5,717 nucleotides of DNA, from contig DASXNH010000239.1 of NCBI GenBank assembly GCA_036495195.1, positions 1 to 5,717 on the forward strand, read 5' to 3'. A program made the translations under genes and the position numbers. Below are positions 5,497-5,717 of this stretch, piece by piece. This stretch comes from Palsa-872 sp036495195 (GTDB lineage: Bacteria; Chloroflexota; Dormibacteria; Dormibacterales; Dormibacteraceae). Below the pieces are notes generated by a model. The model saw nothing but the letters and a program-made list of their open reading frames with translations, had not been told where the DNA came from and made no database searches. The first letter of the stretch is position 1, and every line of letters starts with the position of its first letter.

Positions 5497-5717
5497 CCGG
5501 CCGGCGACAGGCCGTAGACGCGGATGGCGTTGCCCCCGAACACCGCATCGCGTTCCGCCGTGTCGATATCGCCGATCGCAAACTTGAGCGCATGGACGAC
5601 GCGCTCATAGGGCGCCGCCAGGAGGCAAACCGGCCAATCCGAGCCGAACATGCATCGCTCAGGTCCGAACCAACCCAAGGCTCGATTTACGTACGGCTTC
5701 AGGTCATTTGGCGTCCA
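5493..5717 (-). CDS. Amidohydrolase (COG3618/L-fuconolactonase-like), C-terminal part only
   Basis: The last 74 codons of a minus-strand gene enter from the right edge and stop at TAA 5495-5493. The fragment begins WTPNDLKPYVNRAL and continues GWFGPERCMFGSDWPVCLL (15-33). The GSDWP block, with Asp27 of the fragment, is the hallmark last metal-site/catalytic strand of TIM-barrel amidohydrolases of the Amidohydro_2 type. The end, AERDAVFGGNAIRVYGL (54-70), is the typical C-terminal 'FGGNAxRxYGL' helix of that group. COG3618 includes L-fuconolactonase and related lactone hydrolases; the true substrate cannot be told from this fragment. The frame has no stop up to base 5717, so the protein is cut by the window, not truncated. 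The gene converges on the nickel permease and overlaps it by 4 bp. Confidence 0.88.
   Translation of the reverse strand, partial: WTPNDLKPYVNRALGWFGPERCMFGSDWPVCLLAAPYERVVHALKFAIGDIDTAERDAVFGGNAIRVYGLSPAG

Overview
This is a GC-rich, gene-dense bacterial stretch with five protein genes; the first and last are cut by the window edges. Several traits fit a high-GC member of the Terrabacteria (Actinobacteria, or a soil Chloroflexota/Dormibacterota-like lineage): a mycobacterial LigC-type ATP-dependent ligase, starts without Shine-Dalgarno signals but with TANNNT boxes a few bases upstream, and strong G/C third-position use. No rRNA, tRNA or marker protein is present, so this placement is inference only.

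Layout. (1) 1-507, plus strand: the 3' part of an NfeD-family membrane protein (two or three membrane segments, then an OB-fold-like tail). (2) 500-2407, plus strand: a long flotillin/SPFH protein whose start overlaps the nfeD end by 8 bp. Together they form the classic NfeD-flotillin membrane-microdomain operon. The flotillin has an unusual tail of about 190 residues. (3) 2408-2580: a 173-bp gap with a strong hairpin (probable operon terminator) and a second nested set of inverted repeats. (4) 2581-3630, plus strand: a complete LigC-like ATP-dependent DNA ligase with a TTG start. (5) 3586-4302, minus strand: an EcsC-family-like hydrophobic protein, convergent with the ligase and overlapping its last 45 bp. 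(6) 4303-4419: a divergent control region with a 17-bp near-palindrome overlapping a candidate -35 box. (7) 4420-5496, plus strand: a complete NiCoT (HoxN/NixA-type) nickel/cobalt permease, probably translated from a leaderless mRNA. (8) 5493-5717, minus strand: the C-terminal 74 residues of an amidohydrolase (COG3618/L-fuconolactonase-like), convergent with the permease and overlapping it by 4 bp at the stop codons.

Functionally the window is a set of separate units: membrane organisation (NfeD and flotillin), DNA end joining or repair (LigC), an uncharacterised EcsC-like protein, regulated nickel/cobalt import, and a metal-dependent hydrolase. I see no mobile element, CRISPR array, phage gene or tRNA. 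The points most worth a second look are the metal-regulator-like operator at the permease, the flotillin tail, and the structured gap before the ligase. I found no convincing new multi-gene system.
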